Shown here piece by piece: positions 62,471-64,000 of a stretch of DNA of 64,000 nucleotides. Origin of the DNA: Parus major (Eukaryota; Chordata; Aves; Passeriformes; Paridae); the NCBI RefSeq assembly GCF_001522545.3, contig NC_031770.1, forward strand, positions 34,845,866 through 34,909,865, written 5' to 3'. The position numbers and the translations under genes are program-made. The notes under the pieces were generated by a model. That model ran no database searches and was not told the DNA's origin. It saw only the letters and a list, made by a program, of their open reading frames with translations. Within the stretch, counting starts at the first letter, position 1; every line of letters begins with the position of its first letter.

Positions 62471-64000
62471 GTAATTCCAACAATGGTGGCCATTCTGAAT
62501 CACTTATTTCATGTACCCAGAAGTAGCTTCCACAGTGACTAGTTCCATATTATTCTTCTGTATGCAAGAATTCTGTAAGTCCATTTTACCCTTAGATGTC
62601 TCTAACTTTCTCAGTCCTGATATAGTCCTTAATCCTCATGAAAGTGCAGTGGCAGAGAGCCAGGAAGGCTGAAAATAGACCTTATCAGTAAAGGCTGAGG
62701 CAGTGGAGGCATAGAGTAAATCAGCCTTCCCCATATATTTTTACTGCTAGATATTCCTTCCATTAGGTAGCTGCTCTTGATTTCCTTAATCTTCTTTTTG
62801 CTGTCATTGTAGCCTTCAGAAATCCCTGTGGTTCTTACCCCCACTACCAGTTTCAAGTAAAGCTTTGGTTTTCTTAACGTCATCTTGGCGTGTCTGAGAA
62901 ATTGTCTCTGAGTAGCTCAACTCCACATACACTTTATTTTCAGTTTATATAAATTACTCAGGAAGTGTTTGGGGAAGGTTGGGTTTACTTAAACTGTTCA
63001 TGGACTTTAGTTATTGCATACTGAATATATGAGCTGGTCTACACTGTAGACTGAGAAAAACTTGACCCTTTTCTACAAGGACAGCAAATTTTAATAAATA
63101 TTTGCAGCAGTGGGGTTAGCTATCTTTCAGGTACACAACAAGAAGGAAAGAGGCTTTTTCTAAAACTCAGGATTAAAATTTCAGTGAAAAGCATTATTGT
63201 AGTCTGTCTTGGCTCCCAAGATATTATGATACATTGTCTTCCTTGATGACATTGTACAGAGAAAAATATTAAAGCTTGAAGTACGCTTAAGAGCTCTAGA
63301 ATGGCAGCATTTGATAAATTTTATCAATAAAACAAACAAAAGGCCAGATGATGAGCATTTGGGAGTTACTTAGTACCAGTCCTAATTTAATTGCTTTTGG
63401 CATTGACAAGAAATTTGTCCTATGCCAGTATATGTGAAAATCTGTAAAAGAAAATGCCAATAGTTGCCTATAAGTTTAAGTGTCTTTTCATGCTTTTCTA
63501 GTAAATTAAAGCATTCAGAAAGTTCTAATAATTGTTTTGAACAGAAAATGTGCTATACATGATGAAGGCAAGCAAGATAGTGATGTTGTGCCTGGATGTG
63601 TGACTAATAAACACCACAGGGCAGGGCAGCACTTCCCACAGTCAGTTGCTCAGCAAAAGGTTCAGATTAAAGCATTTTTGTGAGGCCTCTCCCGTGGAGA
63701 TTTACCACCTCGTGTGCCCACTTGAGGGAAGAATTCTGTGCTTTTTAGCTCTTCTTCCCTTTGATTTTTTGCACTGACTTGGTGATCTGTAGTCTCCTCG
63801 TTGTTTTCATAGGCTATAATTTGCTGCAACAATTCTTCATACTTCAAGAAGATGATGGGAGCTGTATAGGTGGTTCATGAGTCATATAATGTTAAGCAAG
63901 ATAGGAAAGAAGGGTGGCAAAAACAGTGAGTTTGTTTTTATAATGTTGGTGATTATTCACTTTGCTCTTCAGGAATGCTGAGTAATTAACGCTTGCTTAA

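Larger units (their letters stand above)
34076..64000 (+). other. CRIM1: CRIM1 intron 2, 5' part (continues beyond window)
   Basis: Begins at a consensus GTAAG donor. No exon resembling the next CRIM1 segment (a Cys-rich von Willebrand C repeat) was found in about 30 kb, so the intron runs off the window. Apart from the repeats and the CTCF-like site listed separately, the sequence is AT-rich and unique. Its open frames are under about 125 codons and without recognisable domains. Confidence 0.8.

Noticed and set aside
1..64000. CRISPR array, tRNA or rRNA gene, complete LTR element, prokaryotic operon
   Set aside because: No regularly spaced repeats with unique spacers, no cloverleaf with an anticodon arm, no rRNA signature and no paired LTRs were seen; the sequence has vertebrate gene architecture.

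Overview
The window looks like vertebrate nuclear DNA, most likely from a bird. It is mostly AT-rich non-coding sequence with one strong CpG island. Its only recognisable interspersed repeats are CR1-type LINE fragments, the dominant avian and reptilian family. Species cannot be fixed from sequence alone.

Layout. Positions 1-18,200 are 5' flanking or intergenic DNA. They hold a degraded minus-strand CR1 element (about 1,130-2,800), an older CR1/L3-like fragment (about 16,560-16,800), several simple repeats, and a few possible regulatory motifs closer to the gene. Positions 18,200-20,220 are a CpG island with GC boxes, two G-quadruplex-prone tracts and a pair of CCAAT boxes: a TATA-less promoter. 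Exon 1 of CRIM1 (cysteine-rich motor neuron 1, also called cysteine-rich transmembrane BMP regulator 1) encodes its first 117 residues at 19,735-20,086. Intron 1 spans 20,087-33,901, and exon 2 (33,902-34,075) encodes residues 118-175. The rest of the window is the 5' part of a very long intron 2, which carries two more CR1 fragments, homopolymer tracts, a 19-bp minisatellite and a near-consensus CTCF motif. Exon 3 was not found and should lie beyond position 64,000.

The two exons give the N-terminus of a secreted or type I membrane protein: a signal peptide, a 12-cysteine IGFBP-type module and the start of the linker before the von Willebrand C (chordin-like) repeats. CRIM1 is known to bind BMPs and limit their processing and release. 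Every other open frame examined is either a shadow of CR1 or of the GC-rich island, or a short random frame. I found no convincing novel coding system. The observations worth checking are regulatory or structural: a hairpin just inside intron 1, a CTCF site, a palindrome with CArG-like repeats upstream, and G4-prone promoter tracts.
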